64,000 bases of DNA from Duganella margarita (lineage in GTDB: Bacteria > Pseudomonadota > Gammaproteobacteria > Burkholderiales > Burkholderiaceae_D), in NCBI RefSeq assembly GCF_009857535.1, contig NZ_WWCS01000009.1:124001-188000 (forward strand). The letters run 5' to 3'. Position 1 is the first letter of the stretch; the number at the start of each line of letters is the position of its first letter. This document shows positions 24,814-34,236 of the stretch, one piece after another. A program made the translations under genes and the position numbers. The notes under the pieces were generated by a model that was not told where the DNA came from, ran no database searches, and was given only the letters and a program-made list of their open reading frames with translations.

Positions 24814-25332
24814 ATGCGCATAACCAAGCAACGATACGCAACGATACTCTGCGCGCTAACCTTGGCGGCATCCGCATTATCGGCGCCTGCGCACTCCGCC
24901 GATGCGCCACCGGCCTATCCATGGCACCTGGCGGATCTTTGGTGGACTTTGCCTGCAAACGAACGACTTGATTCGCTGAGCATCGCGTTCGACATCTCAA
25001 ACGACGTGCCGGAAGATGTCGATTTTTATATCGCACCACTCGGCCTGGTAACGGTAGACGGAGCAAACTTCTACGGTGGCGTTCAAACCCATGTGGCCGG
25101 CTGGCCAAGTGCCAGCGAGCGCACCTTGGTGCCGCCAGGACGCGGCACTTTATTCTCACGTTGGGCCACCGGCAAGGCGATCGATCTGGATTATGCCCAG
25201 GGGCCACCGGGAACGCATTTCGAGGCCGCTGGATACGAGGGGAATTTTGTCAGCGTCCGCGCCGCATGTCATTGGCACAGCGGGAGCTACATCTACTCTG
25301 TCACCCGCGAAGTAAAAAATTCGCACAACTAG
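24814..25332 (+). CDS. Secreted hypothetical protein, possibly shortened by an in-frame TAG
   Basis: A 172-residue protein with a signal peptide (about residues 1-30, ending SAPAHSA). The mature part holds YPWHLADLWWTL and a repeated Gly/aromatic pattern (YGGVQTHVAGW, GTLFSRWATG), faintly like DUF3472 surface proteins, but I cannot assign a family. The reading frame ends at TAG (25330). Directly after it the same frame stays open for 66 more codons to TAA at 25531. The ending before the TAG (EVKNSHN) is abrupt, so the natural protein may have been about 239 residues. It follows the small membrane gene by 2 bp. Confidence 0.5.
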   Translation: MRITKQRYATILCALTLAASALSAPAHSADAPPAYPWHLADLWWTLPANERLDSLSIAFDISNDVPEDVDFYIAPLGLVTVDGANFYGGVQTHVAGWPSASERTLVPPGRGTLFSRWATGKAIDLDYAQGPPGTHFEAAGYEGNFVSVRAACHWHSGSYIYSVTREVKNSHN

Positions 25333-25533
25333 CTTACCGCCACGATAAAAGACGCTAGCGGCAAGACTATCTGCACGCCGGGATCACTGAGGATGGATAG
25401 CGACGACGCTCAGCTCAGCTCCCAGCTGGCGTCTTTCGCAGCGGTCGCGATTGCGGGTGACGGCATACAAGTAGCAGTCACACCAAGGCCATTGAGTGAT
25501 GGCACCCGGCAGCAAATCGTCCAATTTAAATAA
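25333..25533 (+). pseudogene. In-frame open continuation after the TAG of the preceding gene
   Basis: Sixty-six sense codons follow the TAG at 25330 in the same frame and end in TAA at 25531. The translation looks protein-like (for example LTATIKDASGKTIC and AVAIAGDGIQVAVTP). It includes one ATG at 25393 that could start an independent 46-residue peptide, with only a weak GAGG close to it. I read it as the likely C-terminal part of the upstream gene, separated by a nonsense change or read-through. Without homologues I cannot exclude chance. Confidence 0.35.
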
Positions 25534-25544
25534 CAGGGCAGACA

Positions 25545-26114
25545 ATGAAAGCTTTCGGCTTATGCGCGCTAACCTTGGTCATGCTGCTACCGATGCATGC
25601 ATATGCCGGCGAGTGCCAACCAAATGCACTGGCCAAGGAATATGCGCGGATGCACAGCCAGGATCAGGCATTGAGAGGACGCTACATCAAGATCCTTGAA
25701 GATGAGCACCGAGGTAGCAGTGTCAATCTGAAGGAAAAAGACCAGCTTGAAATAAGCATTTCAGATACGGATGAAGCCAATCAGCGAAGACTGGAGCAAC
25801 TACTGAGCCATTGCGGATGGCCCTGTGCGCTGGACAAGAAACGCGCCGCATTCTCCGCCTTCCTGATCATCCAGCATGCGCCGTTGGATTATCAGCTAAA
25901 GTATTTCGAAATGGTCAAGGCAGCGAATGGCCGTGGAGAGATCCCCAATGAAAAATTCGTCTGGCTGGTCGACCGGATACTGGTCAAACAAGGAAAGCCT
26001 CAACTCTACGGCACGGAGTTCGAATACGGCAGCAACAAAGTCGCTCCCATCGACGACCCGAAAAATTTAAATGCTCGCCGAAAGAAGATGGGACTTCCAC
26101 CTGTATATCCGTGA
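25545..26114 (+). CDS. DUF6624-like secreted protein
   Basis: A 189-residue protein with a signal peptide (MKAFGLCALTLVMLLPMHAYA). The C-terminal half contains HCGWPCALDKK, AFLIIQHAPLDYQLKYFEMVKAA, VDRILVKQGKPQLYGTEF and LNARRKKMGLPPV, the pattern of DUF6624 proteins. Their function is unknown; they are often encoded singly or near toxins and immunity genes. It should be periplasmic. It is separated from the upstream genes by 213 bp that contain the open continuation described separately, and is followed after 22 bp by the Cys-rich gene. Confidence 0.65.
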   Translation: MKAFGLCALTLVMLLPMHAYAGECQPNALAKEYARMHSQDQALRGRYIKILEDEHRGSSVNLKEKDQLEISISDTDEANQRRLEQLLSHCGWPCALDKKRAAFSAFLIIQHAPLDYQLKYFEMVKAANGRGEIPNEKFVWLVDRILVKQGKPQLYGTEFEYGSNKVAPIDDPKNLNARRKKMGLPPVYP

Positions 26115-26136
26115 GAACCGACCTTGGAGTGGAACG

Positions 26137-26496
26137 ATGGTTTGTAGCTGTAGCAGTCAAAGAGCACTTGTAGAAATCAGTCAAAACTACACGGAGTTTG
26201 TCGCAGGAATGCGCTGCCTTGATACGGGCGACTGGATCAAGCTATTGCAATGCGACGAATGCGGCCAGCTTTGGCGTACCGATGAATGGGATAAATACCA
26301 GCCGCTGTACGCACTCAAACTGAGTTCGTCCAAAGGCTGGAAAGCGGCCGATATGGCGCCCCTGATAAAGAAACGTCTGCTTGAAAAGCATGGCGGCGTG
26401 GATGCAGCTATCTGCCTGAAACAGGGCTGCACGCAACATGTGCTGAAGGGAAGAGCCTTTTGCGTGGACCATTTCTATGAAGGGTTGCAAAGCTGA
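26137..26496 (+). CDS. Cys-rich zinc-ribbon-like hypothetical protein
   Basis: A 119-residue protein of unknown function. Cysteine pairs are spaced like metal ligands: CSC near the N-terminus, QCDECGQLW (CxxC) in the middle, and ICLKQGC...FCVDHFYE near the C-terminus, the last resembling a Cys-His zinc knuckle. No signal peptide, so it is cytoplasmic. GGAG seven bases before ATG 26137 supports this start. Its stop overlaps the next ATG (TGATG), so both proteins are coupled. Confidence 0.55.
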   Translation: MVCSCSSQRALVEISQNYTEFVAGMRCLDTGDWIKLLQCDECGQLWRTDEWDKYQPLYALKLSSSKGWKAADMAPLIKKRLLEKHGGVDAAICLKQGCTQHVLKGRAFCVDHFYEGLQS

Positions 26497-27023
26497 TGGA
26501 CAGATGGCAGCAGTATCTATTTGAAGAGCATCCGGAAACAGAGCTTCGGGCGTGGGCACGGCGGCTGAAGTTATTCCGCTTTTTCCGCGCTTTTGGCGGG
26601 CACGCAAACGATGGCGATTCGCTGGACGTAGCTTACGCGTATCAGACGCGTGAGCAGCTGACATCATTCATGGCCCTTTTAGGCATCACGCTGTTTAAGT
26701 TTGAGCGCAAGCCGCCGCAAGCGGAGCCAGGCGTGTCCTACCGTGGAGAGGTGTTCGCGAAGTTCCCATCGTTAATCGCCGGCACTGAATGGCTGGAACA
26801 ACCGGCACATTGCGAAATCATGGGGATCGCAGCGTTCGTCTGGTGCAGCGCCGACAGCATCAAAATTTCCGTGGGCGATAGATATACCGTTTCCGAGAAA
26901 AATGTTCAGAATGCTGAAAAAATCGAAACCCTGCTGACCGGCGTAACGCTTGAACGAATAGATCCGCCGCTGGATACAAAAAATTATATCTGTCCGCGAC
27001 ACTATCCTGATTACTTCAGTTAG
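26496..27023 (+). CDS. Hypothetical protein coupled to the Cys-rich gene
   Basis: A 175-residue soluble protein rich in Trp and Phe (RLKLFRFFRAFGGHANDGD near the start, and KNYICPRHYPDYFS at the end). I recognise no family. It has no signal peptide or membrane segment. Its ATG overlaps the preceding stop by one base, which implies coupled translation and perhaps a physical pair. Base composition is visibly poorer in G+C than the flanking core genes. Confidence 0.5.
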   Translation: MDRWQQYLFEEHPETELRAWARRLKLFRFFRAFGGHANDGDSLDVAYAYQTREQLTSFMALLGITLFKFERKPPQAEPGVSYRGEVFAKFPSLIAGTEWLEQPAHCEIMGIAAFVWCSADSIKISVGDRYTVSEKNVQNAEKIETLLTGVTLERIDPPLDTKNYICPRHYPDYFS

Positions 27024-27086
27024 CGTCCGTACAGACCCGGCACGGCGGCACCGTTAATTTGCTTCTATAGACATCAAGGAGCCAAC

Positions 27087-27380
27087 ATGACCGCCGCTAT
27101 AGACACTGCATCCGAACCGCATACCATCAGCCAGCTGTTTTTGCTCAGCACTGCCGAGCAGCGCGCCGACATCGTCAACCGTCTGCTGAGCAATGTCAGC
27201 CACGAGATGGTGGCGTCGCTGGCGGCCAGCATTGGCGATTTCGGCGATGACCAGCATCCGAGGGTCACGCCCGAGCAAACCGAACAAATCACGCCGGCGC
27301 AAATGGAAGAAATCGCCGCCACCGCCGAGCAGCATTCACCCGGCGTGGTCGACAAGGTAGCGGCGCTCTACAACCACTGA
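27087..27380 (+). CDS. Small hypothetical protein
   Basis: A 97-residue acidic soluble protein with predicted helices (AEQRADIVNRLLSNVSHEMVASLAASI and PAQMEEIAATAEQHSPGVVDKVAAL in pieces). I recognise no family. AAGGAG lies seven bases before the ATG, a strong site, and codon use is like the core genes. It stands alone after a 63-bp gap and converges on phoR with a 4-bp space, so no terminator fits between them. Confidence 0.55.
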   Translation: MTAAIDTASEPHTISQLFLLSTAEQRADIVNRLLSNVSHEMVASLAASIGDFGDDQHPRVTPEQTEQITPAQMEEIAATAEQHSPGVVDKVAALYNH

Positions 27381-27384
27381 GAGA

Positions 27385-28698
27385 TTAGCCCAGCAGCAGT
27401 TCGGGCTGCTGTTGCACTACCGCCGTCTTAGGCAGGCAGACGATGAAGCTGCTGCCCTTGCCTGCTTCCGATTTGATCTGCAGCGTGCCGCTGTGGCGCA
27501 GCAGGACGTGCTTGACGATCGCCAGGCCCAGGCCGGTGCCCTGCGTCTCGCGGGACCGGCTCTTGTCGACCCGGTAGAAACGCTCGGTCAGGCGCGAGAT
27601 GTGTTCCGGGCTGATGCCGATGCCGGTATCTTCCACCTTGAACTTGACGCCGCCTTCGTGTTCCTTCCACACCAGGTGAATCTTGCCGCCGGCCGGCGTG
27701 TAGCGCACGGCGTTGGATGCCAGATTGCCGAACGCGCTGTGCAATTCCTCATACGAACCCATCACATTCGGCCCATCGACCGACAGGGTAATTTCATGCT
27801 TGCCGGCGGACAGTGCGCGCGCATCGCGCGCCACTTGCTCCATCAGCTGGTGCACATCGACCGGGTCGGGCCGCATCGGATAATCCACCGACTCCAGACG
27901 TGACAAGGTCAGCATATCCTCGATCAGATGCTGCATGCGGTGCCCCTGCTCCGTCATCAGCTTCAGGTGGCCGGCGCGGGTGGCCGCGTCCAGGCCCTCT
28001 TGCGCGGCGATTTCGAGGAAGCCGACGATGACCGTCAGCGGCGTGCGCAGTTCGTGCGAGGCATTGGCGATGAAGTCGCGGCGCATTTCCTCGATGCGTT
28101 CGGTTTCGGTGGCATCGTGCGTCACCAGGATCTGGCGGCGGTTTTCAAACGGAATGATGTGCACGATCAGCTTGCGTTCGCGGAAGCTGATCGTCAGCGG
28201 CTGCTCGTAGCGGCCCAGGATGATGTAATCCATGAAGTCCGGATTGCGCACCAGGTTGGTCACGCGCATGCCCTTGTCGCGCTCGTTGCTCAGGCCCAGA
28301 TGCTGTTCGGCGGCGGGATTGCACCACTCCAGGAACAGCACGTCGTCCATGATCACCACGCCGTCCGGCAGCAGGTGCATGGCCTGGCGGAAGCGCGCCA
28401 GCCATTCGGTCAGCTCGGCCTGGTTCTTTTCATCGTCGCGGCGCATGCGGTACAGGCGCGAAAAGATGTTGGTCCACTCACCCCAGCCGTCCGGCAGCTT
28501 GAAGCTGCGCGGATCGTCCATCCAGTTGCTCAGTTGGTAGAGATAGCTCAGCTGGGTGAACACCAGCGCCATCATGGCCAGCAAGGCCAGCACCAGCCCG
28601 GTCGTCCAGCCGAACATCCAGCCCGCCAGCGCGCATGCCGCCAGGATGATGGCAGTACGCAGCGCAGCAGGCACCCAGAACACCAGTTTTGGATTCAT
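27385..28698 (-). CDS. phoR: Phosphate-regulon sensor histidine kinase PhoR
   Basis: A 437-residue membrane sensor kinase. Two N-terminal helices (about 10-50) anchor it and are followed by a PAS-like region with GVVIMDDVLFLEWCN. The HisKA box has the phospho-acceptor in ASHELRTPL, and the ATPase domain has NLASNAVRYTP (N box), DTGIGI (G1) and GTGLGLAIVKH (G2). All catalytic motifs are intact. PhoR phosphorylates PhoB when the Pst transporter is idle at low phosphate. It is the last gene of the pst-phoU-phoB-phoR run, 7 bp after phoB. Confidence 0.95.
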   Translation of the reverse strand: MNPKLVFWVPAALRTAIILAACALAGWMFGWTTGLVLALLAMMALVFTQLSYLYQLSNWMDDPRSFKLPDGWGEWTNIFSRLYRMRRDDEKNQAELTEWLARFRQAMHLLPDGVVIMDDVLFLEWCNPAAEQHLGLSNERDKGMRVTNLVRNPDFMDYIILGRYEQPLTISFRERKLIVHIIPFENRRQILVTHDATETERIEEMRRDFIANASHELRTPLTVIVGFLEIAAQEGLDAATRAGHLKLMTEQGHRMQHLIEDMLTLSRLESVDYPMRPDPVDVHQLMEQVARDARALSAGKHEITLSVDGPNVMGSYEELHSAFGNLASNAVRYTPAGGKIHLVWKEHEGGVKFKVEDTGIGISPEHISRLTERFYRVDKSRSRETQGTGLGLAIVKHVLLRHSGTLQIKSEAGKGSSFIVCLPKTAVVQQQPELLLG

Positions 28699-28705
28699 GT
28701 GAAAC

Positions 28706-29398
28706 TCAGGTTTTTTCCGACAGCATGTAGCCTACACTACGCACGGTTTTGATCAAGTGTTCGGCCTCCTTCAAGGCCTTGCGCAGGCGCAGCACGTGGA
28801 CGTCCACCGTGCGCTCCTCGATCACCACATGATCGCCCCACACTTTATCCAGCAGCTGGCTGCGCGAGAACACCCGTTCCGGGTGCGCCAGCAGGAATTT
28901 CAGCAGCTTGTATTCGGCGTGCCCGATGTCGATCTTCTGCTCGTCCATGGAGACGGTGCAGCTGACCGGGTCCAGCATGATATTGGCGGCGCGCATGGTC
29001 GCCTGCGCGTGTTCCGGCGCCTTGCGGCGCAGCAGCGCCTTGGAGCGGGCCAGCAATTCGCGCGGCGAGAACGGCTTGGTGATGTAGTCGTCGGCGCCGC
29101 TGTTCAGGCCAGCCAGCTTGTCTTCTTCCATGCTCTTGGCGGTCAGCATGATGACCGGGATATCGTTGAACTGACGGTCCGAGCGGATGCGCGACAGCAG
29201 GCGCAGGCCGGTCGAGTCCGGCAGCATCCAGTCGAGCAGGATCAGCTGCGGGGTCTTGGTCTGGATGAAATCCCACGCCTCGCCCGCGCTCTGCACATTG
29301 CAGCAGTTCCAGCCGGCTTCCCGCAGCGAGAACGTCACCAGCTCGACAATCGCCGGTTCGTCTTCAACGATCAGTACAGTTGTTTTATCAGATGCCAT
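28706..29398 (-). CDS. phoB: Phosphate-regulon response regulator PhoB
   Basis: A 230-residue OmpR/PhoB-family regulator. The receiver domain has the acidic pocket VEDEP and the phospho-acceptor Asp56 in LLDWMLPD, with the conserved Lys in TKPFSPRELLAR. The C-terminal winged helix has HPERVFSRSQLLDKVWG and RTVDVHVLRLRKAL. It binds Pho boxes, two of which lie between pstS and ppk1 in this window. It sits between phoU and phoR with gaps under 10 bp. Confidence 0.96.
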   Translation of the reverse strand: MASDKTTVLIVEDEPAIVELVTFSLREAGWNCCNVQSAGEAWDFIQTKTPQLILLDWMLPDSTGLRLLSRIRSDRQFNDIPVIMLTAKSMEEDKLAGLNSGADDYITKPFSPRELLARSKALLRRKAPEHAQATMRAANIMLDPVSCTVSMDEQKIDIGHAEYKLLKFLLAHPERVFSRSQLLDKVWGDHVVIEERTVDVHVLRLRKALKEAEHLIKTVRSVGYMLSEKT

Positions 29399-29404
29399 GG
29401 GTAC

Positions 29405-30118
29405 TTATTCAGCTTGGGCAGGGACGTCGTCCGGCAGCGGGATGGTTTTGGTGTGGCGGATGTCTTTGCCTTCCACCACATAGATCACATATTCCGCGAT
29501 GTTCTTGGCGTGGTCGCCGATGCGCTCGATGGCCTTGGCCACCCACAGCGTGTCCAGCGCGGCCGAGATGGTGCGCGGATCTTCCATCATGAAGGTGATC
29601 AGGTTGCGCATGATCGAACGGAATTCGTGGTCGATCACGGCGTCCTGGGCGATCAGTTGCAGCGCCTGCTTGCCGTCGTTGCGGGCAAACGCGTCCAGCG
29701 CGTCATGCAGCAGGTCCGAGGTGTTGTTGGCAATGCCGCGCACCATTTCGTAATGGTTGACGGTCACCGCGCCGCGCGCGTGCAACTGCTTGGCGGTGCG
29801 GGCGATCTTGGTGGCCTCGTCGCCGATGCGCTCCAGATCGGTAATCACCTTGATGGTCGCCATGATGGTGCGCAGGTCGTTGGCGGCTGGCTGGCGGCGC
29901 ACGATCAGGTGGCTGCAGGCGTCGTCCAGCGACACTTCCAGCTGGTTGACGGCGTCGTCTTCGCGCATCACGCGGTCGGCGCGTTCGGCGTTACCAATGC
30001 GGAAGCAGGTCATGGCGTCGAGGAACTGTGTCTCGACGATGCCGCCCATCAGCAGCACCTTGCTGCGGATGGCTTCCAGTTCGTTGTCGTACTGCTTGGA
30101 TGAATGCTCACCGATCAT
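29405..30118 (-). CDS. phoU: Phosphate signalling protein PhoU
   Basis: A 237-residue all-helical cytoplasmic protein with the two PhoU repeats. Each repeat contains a metal-cluster motif: ERIGDEATKIART in the first and ERIGDHAKNIAEYV in the second. PhoU links the PstSCAB transporter state to PhoR and dampens uptake. The ATG at 30118 has GGAGAG upstream; an earlier TTG is unlikely. It follows pstB by 38 bp in the operon. Confidence 0.95.
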   Translation of the reverse strand: MIGEHSSKQYDNELEAIRSKVLLMGGIVETQFLDAMTCFRIGNAERADRVMREDDAVNQLEVSLDDACSHLIVRRQPAANDLRTIMATIKVITDLERIGDEATKIARTAKQLHARGAVTVNHYEMVRGIANNTSDLLHDALDAFARNDGKQALQLIAQDAVIDHEFRSIMRNLITFMMEDPRTISAALDTLWVAKAIERIGDHAKNIAEYVIYVVEGKDIRHTKTIPLPDDVPAQAE

Positions 30119-30156
30119 GCTGCTCTCCAATTCGATTCTAATATTATAAAGGTCGA

Positions 30157-30960
<804 letters not shown>

Positions 30961-30982
30961 TGTATGGATTCGCTTTAAATAA

Positions 30983-31855
30983 TTAGTTCGGGGCTTTTTG
31001 GGCAAACAGGGTACGCGAAATCACGTTCAGGGCCAGCACGCTGAAAGTTACCAGCAGTGCGCCGCCCCAGGCCAGTTCGCGCCAGTTGTCATATGGGCTC
31101 ATGGCGTAGCCGTAGATCACCACCGGCAGGTTGGCGATCGGCGCGTTCATGTCGACGCTCATGAACTGGTTGTTCAGCGCGGTGAACAGCAGCGGCGCGG
31201 TTTCGCCGGACACGCGGGCCACCGCCAGCAGCACGCCGGTGATGACGCCGGCCTTGACGGCGCGCAGGCGCACCGTCATCGCTACTTTCCAGCGTGGCGC
31301 ACCCAGCGCAAACGCGGCTTCCAGCAGATTGTTCGGCACCAGGCGCAGCATGTTGTCGGTGGTGCGCACCACCACCGGCACGGCGATCAGCGCCAGCGCC
31401 ACCGAACCGGCGTAACCGGAGTAGTGCTTGGCGGTGGCCACGTACATGGCCCAGACGAACATGCCGATCACGATCGATGGCGCCGACAGCATGATGTCGG
31501 TGACAAAGCGGGTGATGCTGGCGATCTTGTTTTCTTCGCCGTATTCGGCCAGGTACATACCGGCCAGGATGCCGATCGGGGTCGAGATCAGGGTCGACAG
31601 GCCGACGATCATCAGGCTGCCGACGATGGCATTCAACAGGCCGCCGCCCTCGCTGCCCGGGGCCGGCGTGGTTTGCGTGAACAGGTCGATGCTGAGGGCG
31701 CCGAAACCCTTGACGATCAGCGTCACCAGAATCCAGGCCAGCACGGCCAGGCCGATCGACATGGCGAACACCGACATGGCGATGCCGATGCGGTGCGTCA
31801 GCAGACGCTTGCGATAAACCGGATTCATCGCGGCTTTTTCCAGAGTTGCGCTCAT
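30983..31855 (-). CDS. pstA: Phosphate ABC transporter permease PstA
   Basis: A 290-residue inner-membrane permease with six hydrophobic helices. Family motifs are visible: GGGLLNAIVGSLMIVGLSTLISTPIGI in pieces, GMYLAEYGE, and the ATPase-coupling EAAFALGAPRWKVAMTV loop. It pairs with PstC to form the phosphate channel. It shares one base with the pstC stop, so the two are coupled. Confidence 0.94.
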   Translation of the reverse strand: MSATLEKAAMNPVYRKRLLTHRIGIAMSVFAMSIGLAVLAWILVTLIVKGFGALSIDLFTQTTPAPGSEGGGLLNAIVGSLMIVGLSTLISTPIGILAGMYLAEYGEENKIASITRFVTDIMLSAPSIVIGMFVWAMYVATAKHYSGYAGSVALALIAVPVVVRTTDNMLRLVPNNLLEAAFALGAPRWKVAMTVRLRAVKAGVITGVLLAVARVSGETAPLLFTALNNQFMSVDMNAPIANLPVVIYGYAMSPYDNWRELAWGGALLVTFSVLALNVISRTLFAQKAPN

Positions 31856-32901
31856 TATTTGACGCCTTCCTTGCGAGACATGCCGGCCAGCATCAGCTTG
31901 GCGGCGGACAGAACGATAAAGGTGATCACGAACAGGATCAGCGCCAGCGCGAACAGCGACGAGGTGTGCAGCACGGTGTCCGATTCGGCGAATTCATTGG
32001 CCAGCGTCGAGGCGATCGAGTTACCCGCCGCGAACAGCGACCACGACAGCTTGTTGGCGTTACCGATGACGAAGGTCACCGCCATGGTCTCGCCCAGCGC
32101 GCGGCCGAGGCCGAGCATGACGCCGCCGACCACACCGGTCTTGGTGTAAGGCAGCACGATCTTGCGCACCACTTCCCAGCGGGTGCAGCCCAGGCCGTAT
32201 GCCGATTCCTTCAGCACGGCCGGCACGATCTCGAACACGTCGCGCATCACCGAGGAGATAAACGGGATGATCATCACCGCCAGGATCAGCGCGGCGGTCA
32301 GGATGCCGATGCCCATGGTCGGGCCGCTGAAGAACTGGCCGATCAGCGGCAGCTGGCCGATGGTCTGCTTCAGGAACGGCTGCACGTAGTCGCCAAACAG
32401 CGGCGCAAACACGAACAGGCCCCACATGCCGTAGATGATCGACGGGATACCGGCCAGCAGCTCGACCGCCGTGCCCAGCGGGCGGCGCAGCGAGGCCGGG
32501 CAGATTTCGGTCAGGAACAGCGCGATGCCGAACGATACCGGGAACGCGATCAGCAGCGCCAGACCGGAGGTGACCAGGGTGCCGGTGATGGCGATCAACG
32601 CGCCATACTGGTCATTGACCGGGTCCCATTCAACGGTGGTGATGAAGGCCGGACCGAACTCCTTGAAGGCCGGCCAGGCGCCGACCATCAAGGAAAAGAT
32701 AATCCCCAACAGCACCGCCAGGACCGACAGCGCGAAGATCATCGTGGTTTTGTGGAAGAAGAAATCCTGGATGCGCTGCTTGCGCATGGTGCGGAGCATG
32801 GACTGCATGGCAGCCTGCTCCACGGCGGACATTTGCGCGGTGCTGGTTTGCATGGCTGGCCCTTGCTTGGATAGTGGCGTGGAAGTGATATCTGCGCTCA
32901 T
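31855..32901 (-). CDS. pstC: Phosphate ABC transporter permease PstC
   Basis: A 348-residue inner-membrane permease with a long cytoplasmic N-terminus (about 45 residues, QSMLRTMRKQRIQDF) before the first helix. The EAA-type loop SAYGLGCTRWEVVRKI and LPYTKTGVVGGVMLGLGRALGETMAVTFV segment are typical of PstC. It is separated from pstS by about 100 bp holding two strong inverted repeats, which would let pstS be expressed at a higher level than the membrane genes. Confidence 0.94.
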   Translation of the reverse strand: MSADITSTPLSKQGPAMQTSTAQMSAVEQAAMQSMLRTMRKQRIQDFFFHKTTMIFALSVLAVLLGIIFSLMVGAWPAFKEFGPAFITTVEWDPVNDQYGALIAITGTLVTSGLALLIAFPVSFGIALFLTEICPASLRRPLGTAVELLAGIPSIIYGMWGLFVFAPLFGDYVQPFLKQTIGQLPLIGQFFSGPTMGIGILTAALILAVMIIPFISSVMRDVFEIVPAVLKESAYGLGCTRWEVVRKIVLPYTKTGVVGGVMLGLGRALGETMAVTFVIGNANKLSWSLFAAGNSIASTLANEFAESDTVLHTSSLFALALILFVITFIVLSAAKLMLAGMSRKEGVK

Positions 32902-32924
32902 ATTTTTTCTCGGTGGATGTAAGC

Positions 32925-32989
32925 TAGCCTGCTGCGTCCGATGGGGCGCAGCAGGCTAACCCCCTCGCCGCCTTGATTGCCGGCGGCGA
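32925..32989 (-). terminator. Double hairpin between pstS and pstC
   Basis: Two inverted repeats lie in the pstS-pstC gap. The arms TAGCCTGCTGCG/CGCAGCAGGCTA (32925-32936 and 32947-32958) pair over 12 bp with a 10-nt loop. TCGCCGCC/GGCGGCGA (32965-32972 and 32982-32989) pair over 8 bp. No long U-run follows, so a processing or RNA-stabilising role, with partial termination, is likelier than full stop. Confidence 0.6.
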
Positions 32990-33003
32990 AGGGACAGTCC
33001 GGA

Positions 33004-34050
33004 TTAGTAGATGGCTTTACCCGAAGCGTCTTTCAGGTTGGCTTTCCACGATTCCTGCACCAGTTTGACAACCGATGCTGGCAGTGGAACGTAGTCCAGT
33101 TCGGTAGCAGCAGCGCCGCCGTTTTTGAAGGCCCAGTCGAAGAACTTGATGACTTCTTTGCCTTTGGCAGCGTCAGCCTGCGATTTGTGCATCAGGATGA
33201 ACGACACGCCGGTGATTGGCCACGAGTTTTTGCCAGCCTGGTCGGTCAGCACCACGCCGAAGCCTGGGGTCTTGGTCCACTCGGCGCTGGCGGCAGCGGC
33301 TTTGAAGAACTCGTCGTCAGGCTGCAGGAAGTTGCCGTCCTTGTTTTTCAGCTGGGTGTGCGACATTTTGTTCTTTTTAGCGTAAGCCCACTCGACGTAG
33401 CCGATCGAACCCTTGATGCGCTGCACGTTGGCGGCGACGCCTTCGTTACCCTTGCCGCCCACGCCGACGATCCATTTCACCGCGGTCGAAGCGCCGATCT
33501 TGGTCTTGAATTCAGCGCTGGTTTTCGACAGGAAGTCGGTGAACAGGAACGAGGTGCCCGAACCGTCGGCGCGGTGCACCACGGTGATTTCTTCGGCTGG
33601 CAGTTTAACGCCTGGGTTCAGGGCGACGATCGCCGGGTCATTCCACTTGGTGATCTTGCCCAGGTAGATGTCCGCCACAACCGGGCCGGTCAGTTTCATC
33701 TGGCCTGGGGTGATGCCTTCCAGGTTAACCACGGTCACAACACCGCCCATGATGGCCGGGAACTGCATCAGGCCATCGGCGTCCAGGTCGGCTACGCTCA
33801 GTGGCATGTCAGAGGCGCCGAAATCGACGGTCTTGGCTTTGATCTGCTTGATGCCAGCGCCCGAACCGACGGATTGGTAGTTCAGGCCGTTGCCGGTGGC
33901 GGCTTTGTACGACTCTGCCCATTTAGCGTAGATTGGGTATGGGAAGGTTGCGCCGGCGCCGGTCATATCGGCGGCGTGAGCAGCCGACGAGAAAGCCATT
34001 ACAGCTGCTGCGCCGACCATCAGGGAGGAGATCAATTGTTTCAGTCGCAT
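33004..34050 (-). CDS. pstS: Periplasmic phosphate-binding protein PstS
   Basis: A 348-residue secreted binding protein. A signal peptide (cleavage after SSAAHA) precedes GAGATFPYPIYAKW, the classic PstS start. Phosphate-contacting motifs follow: GSGAGIKQI, DFGASDMPL, and HRADGSGTSFLFTDFLSK. The ATG at 34050 is chosen because AAAGGAC precedes it and it opens the signal peptide. It is first in the pst operon, with a Pho box upstream in a correct position. Confidence 0.95.
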   Translation of the reverse strand: MRLKQLISSLMVGAAAVMAFSSAAHAADMTGAGATFPYPIYAKWAESYKAATGNGLNYQSVGSGAGIKQIKAKTVDFGASDMPLSVADLDADGLMQFPAIMGGVVTVVNLEGITPGQMKLTGPVVADIYLGKITKWNDPAIVALNPGVKLPAEEITVVHRADGSGTSFLFTDFLSKTSAEFKTKIGASTAVKWIVGVGGKGNEGVAANVQRIKGSIGYVEWAYAKKNKMSHTQLKNKDGNFLQPDDEFFKAAAASAEWTKTPGFGVVLTDQAGKNSWPITGVSFILMHKSQADAAKGKEVIKFFDWAFKNGGAAATELDYVPLPASVVKLVQESWKANLKDASGKAIY

Positions 34051-34087
34051 TTCAAGTCCTTTTTTATGACAGGTTAGGATGCTGCGA

Positions 34088-34120
34088 AGTCTAACGGCCA
34101 TTTATGACATGTTTATGACA
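34088..34120 (-). promoter_or_regulatory. Pho box and -10 of the pst operon
   Basis: On the minus strand two direct TGTCATAAA repeats (34101-34109 and 34112-34120, in reverse complement) are 11 bp apart, the spacing that defines a PhoB box. A -10 element TAGACT (34088-34093) follows nine bases after the 18-nt box, as in PhoB-activated promoters that lack a good -35. It points to pstS. Confidence 0.82.
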
Positions 34121-34236
34121 TGGGCAAAATATTTCAAAAATAGTTAAGCCGCCCGCTTCTCCCTCTGTAAACCCGCTGCGCCGCCACTCTATGTTACGCC
34201 GCCCTGTCATAATCGGAAGGCATTTATGACAGACTC

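Noticed and set aside
25393..25533. A separate 46-codon gene after the TAG-split frame
   Set aside because: The ATG has only a weak ribosome-binding site and the frame is open further upstream to the TAG, so continuation of the preceding gene is the simpler reading.
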